Program-made: the position numbers and the translations under genes
Shown: positions 61,997 through 64,000 of the stretch, one piece after another
Numbering within the stretch: the stretch's first letter is position 1
Layout: every line of letters starts with the position of its first letter
NCBI RefSeq assembly: GCF_028858725.1
Contig: NC_084760.1
Location: 92,253,867-92,317,866 of the forward strand
Direction of reading: 5' to 3'
DNA: 64,000 nucleotides
DNA from: Colius striatus
Lineage: Eukaryota > Chordata > Aves > Coliiformes > Coliidae
The notes under the pieces: model-generated
Databases searched by the model: none
Told to the model about the DNA's origin: nothing
Seen by the model: only the letters and a program-made list of their open reading frames with translations

Positions 61997-64000
61997 TCCC
62001 TCTTTCTTTAACAGCTTTTTCCTCTTTGTTTATAAGCAAGAATCCCCTATGTGGTGACACCTATACTAGTCATCAGGGATTGACAGAGAGAAGGAATGCT
62101 GGAATAGGCAAGCTGTATTCGAGGGCTTAGCTGAAGACTAAGGAAATCAAACCATACTACCTGGGAAAAGAAAAAGCACAAGGTCCCATTTTCAATGGAG
62201 TGGTACTAGAAAAAAAATCAAACACGTTGGAGGTGGGGAGGAGGAAAAACCAGCAGGACATCTTAGCACTGTAATATCACAAAACAGCTTACAAGACTAG
62301 GAAGGCAAGGATGAGTTATCTGTTTCTGTTACTTACAATTAGTTAAGTGCTTGCCTATACTGATTGGTGAAACTGTCACCCTTTAAATACTGGGGGTTTA
62401 TCTCTGGTAGTGAACAAACCTGCACAGCAAGACTTCCTAATGCATAGAGTCTGTAGCTGCAGTTCCCTCCACTTGTGGAAGATGTTCTGTGACTACACTG
62501 TGTAGCCAAATTTAGTGACCATGTCTATAAAGCACAGAGGCATTTGATTTCAAGGTAGACAATGTAGTGTGCTTTTCCTTTCCAAGGAGCCCTGACAGAT
62601 CCAGATAAAGACTAATATGATGAAGCAGCCCTCAGGGAGAAATTCTGTCTGCTTTCCCCCACCTAATCCTCAGCCTATTTAAAGCAGTATGGATAAAACA
62701 CTACATGCATCTGGCAGCTAATGTGGAACTTCAGGGCAGAAATTACGGCTCCATAAAAAATTGGAACGTCTGTCTGATTCTGGAAATGCTGAGGAGTTTC
62801 TGAAAGGTACACAGGTGATAAAGCAGGTGTAAAACAATGATTTACTGTGAAAGTCCTGTGCATCAAGCAGAAACAGAAGACATAAAAGAAACAGATCACA
62901 AGTTGTTGTTCTGTTGCTTTCTTGAAAAAAACTATGAACAGTGGAGAAGGCATCTGTTTCAATCACAACCAAGATCAAAGGAGATTTCTGCAATGCAAAA
63001 ATGGAGCAGTCACTTAGAAATATAATGGTATTTATCTTCTTCAAGCAATGTCTTCAACTTGGAGTCTGCTCCCTAAACCTCCATCCCTTATAACAAGAGC
63101 TGTAAAAAGCCCATTTTTGTGTGTCATTCTGTCTCAAAATGTGGTCTGGTTTTCTTTCTATTTCACTTTGCAATACACCTGCTGGACTTAAGAGTTTGGA
63201 TGATTATTAAGGAGTATGTCCACAGAAGAACGTGATTTGTCTGCCTAGTGTTTCATGTCACTGTGCTCTTTCTGAGCTGAATTATTTCCTGTGCCTCCTC
63301 AGCTGCGGGTAAAGGTGTACAGATGAATCTCAGCATTCTCCAACAGCATAAAAATACAGATATTCCAAGTCACTATAAGTAGCTTCTTAAAGTGTTCAAC
63401 TTCCACACTCAAACAGGATGGCAAGATGAGTATCATTTCTGCACTCCTGGTTGATGAATGGCCTACAGTGCAGAAACAGAGAGAATTATTGATTTACTCT
63501 TTTTTTAAAAAAAAACCAAAACAACATCCCCTTCAACTCCTTCATTACACTTGCTCTCTTAGACTTAACCAGAATGTGTGTGAAACACTACCAGCCTATT
63601 TTATCCTTTGGCCATCAAGCTAAAGGTGTCACCGCTGTAAAGGAGTAGCTCAAATAAAGGTGCTCACAAATACTGTTGGCTCGTGCTGTGTGAGCATTTA
63701 CTGCTGGTTGTCGTTCCCAAGTTGCAAAAAGTATTGCTGTAGGCAGTGAATATATTCTGAAACACCACTCTAGTCAGAGCTATTAAAAATGAGGCTATCA
63801 ATGCCTCATGTTAACATTACCTCAGTTAACTTGGATGACCTCTTTGGCAGTTGAGCAATATTTAATTTATTCTCCCTCCTGCCCGCAAGCTCAGTAGGTG
63901 TAAACACAGAAAAGAATCCTGGTATCTATCTCTTAATTTCTTAATACCACAGTGTTTCACAACTTGCTTGTATTGCTGCCCTCTGCTCCTTCTACAGGAT

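Larger units (their letters stand above)
53510..64000 (-). other. SUSD4: SUSD4 intron (upstream side, open at window end)
   Basis: The exon at 53509 is entered in phase 1, so transcription must come from further right on the minus strand. I looked for sushi signatures (a cysteine framework with GY and a late Trp) among the open frames to 64,000 and saw none. The segment holds two CR1 copies (57537-57600 and 57934-59445), a poly-T run near 61980-61996, and otherwise unremarkable AT-rich sequence. An exon without a long open frame could have been missed. Confidence 0.6.

Noticed and set aside
1-64000. CRISPR arrays, prokaryotic operons, tRNA or rRNA genes
   Set aside because: No regularly spaced repeats, ribosome-binding-site gene clusters, cloverleaf or rRNA signatures were seen. 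The window is plainly vertebrate.

Overview
The window looks like a piece of a bird chromosome. It has large introns, long stretches without genes, and nine recognisable CR1 LINE fragments, several with the avian-type 3' end built on repeats of ATTCTATG. Two vertebrate genes can be identified, TLR5 and SUSD4. Both lie on the minus strand, head to tail in the order SUSD4 then TLR5, the same neighbourhood known from human 1q41. The species cannot be fixed from the sequence; an open TLR5 frame argues against those passerine lineages in which TLR5 is reported as a pseudogene.

Layout. Positions 1-18,000 hold no gene I can support: there is one MIR-like scrap near 11.0 kb and one exon-like segment at 14.24 kb. 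Positions 18.0-21.62 kb hold the last exon of TLR5, with the whole 860-residue reading frame uninterrupted and a probable 3' UTR of about 1 kb. Positions 21.62-32.25 kb are read as TLR5 intron 1. At 32.05-32.42 kb there is a CpG island with a run of GC boxes and a consensus splice donor pointing toward TLR5, which I interpret as the TLR5 promoter and untranslated first exon. Positions 33-48 kb are intergenic, with three CR1 fragments. Positions 48.15-53.51 kb hold the 3' half of SUSD4: the exon for its last sushi domain, the transmembrane exon, the cytoplasmic exon and a tiny last exon with only 29 coding bases. From 53.51 kb to the window end the sequence is SUSD4 intron, containing a CR1 copy with a 366-codon reverse transcriptase frame. 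The first three sushi domains and the signal peptide of SUSD4 were not found and probably lie beyond 64,000.

Function. TLR5 is the surface receptor for bacterial flagellin and signals through MyD88 by its TIR domain. SUSD4 is a membrane protein with complement-control repeats and a cytoplasmic tail that carries ligands for NEDD4-type ubiquitin ligases. Their adjacency is conserved synteny, not an operon. I found no undescribed gene system. The more informative points are the splice-defined start of TLR5, the inferred TLR5 promoter next to a CR1 insertion, and the complete SUSD4 exon chain with matching phases.
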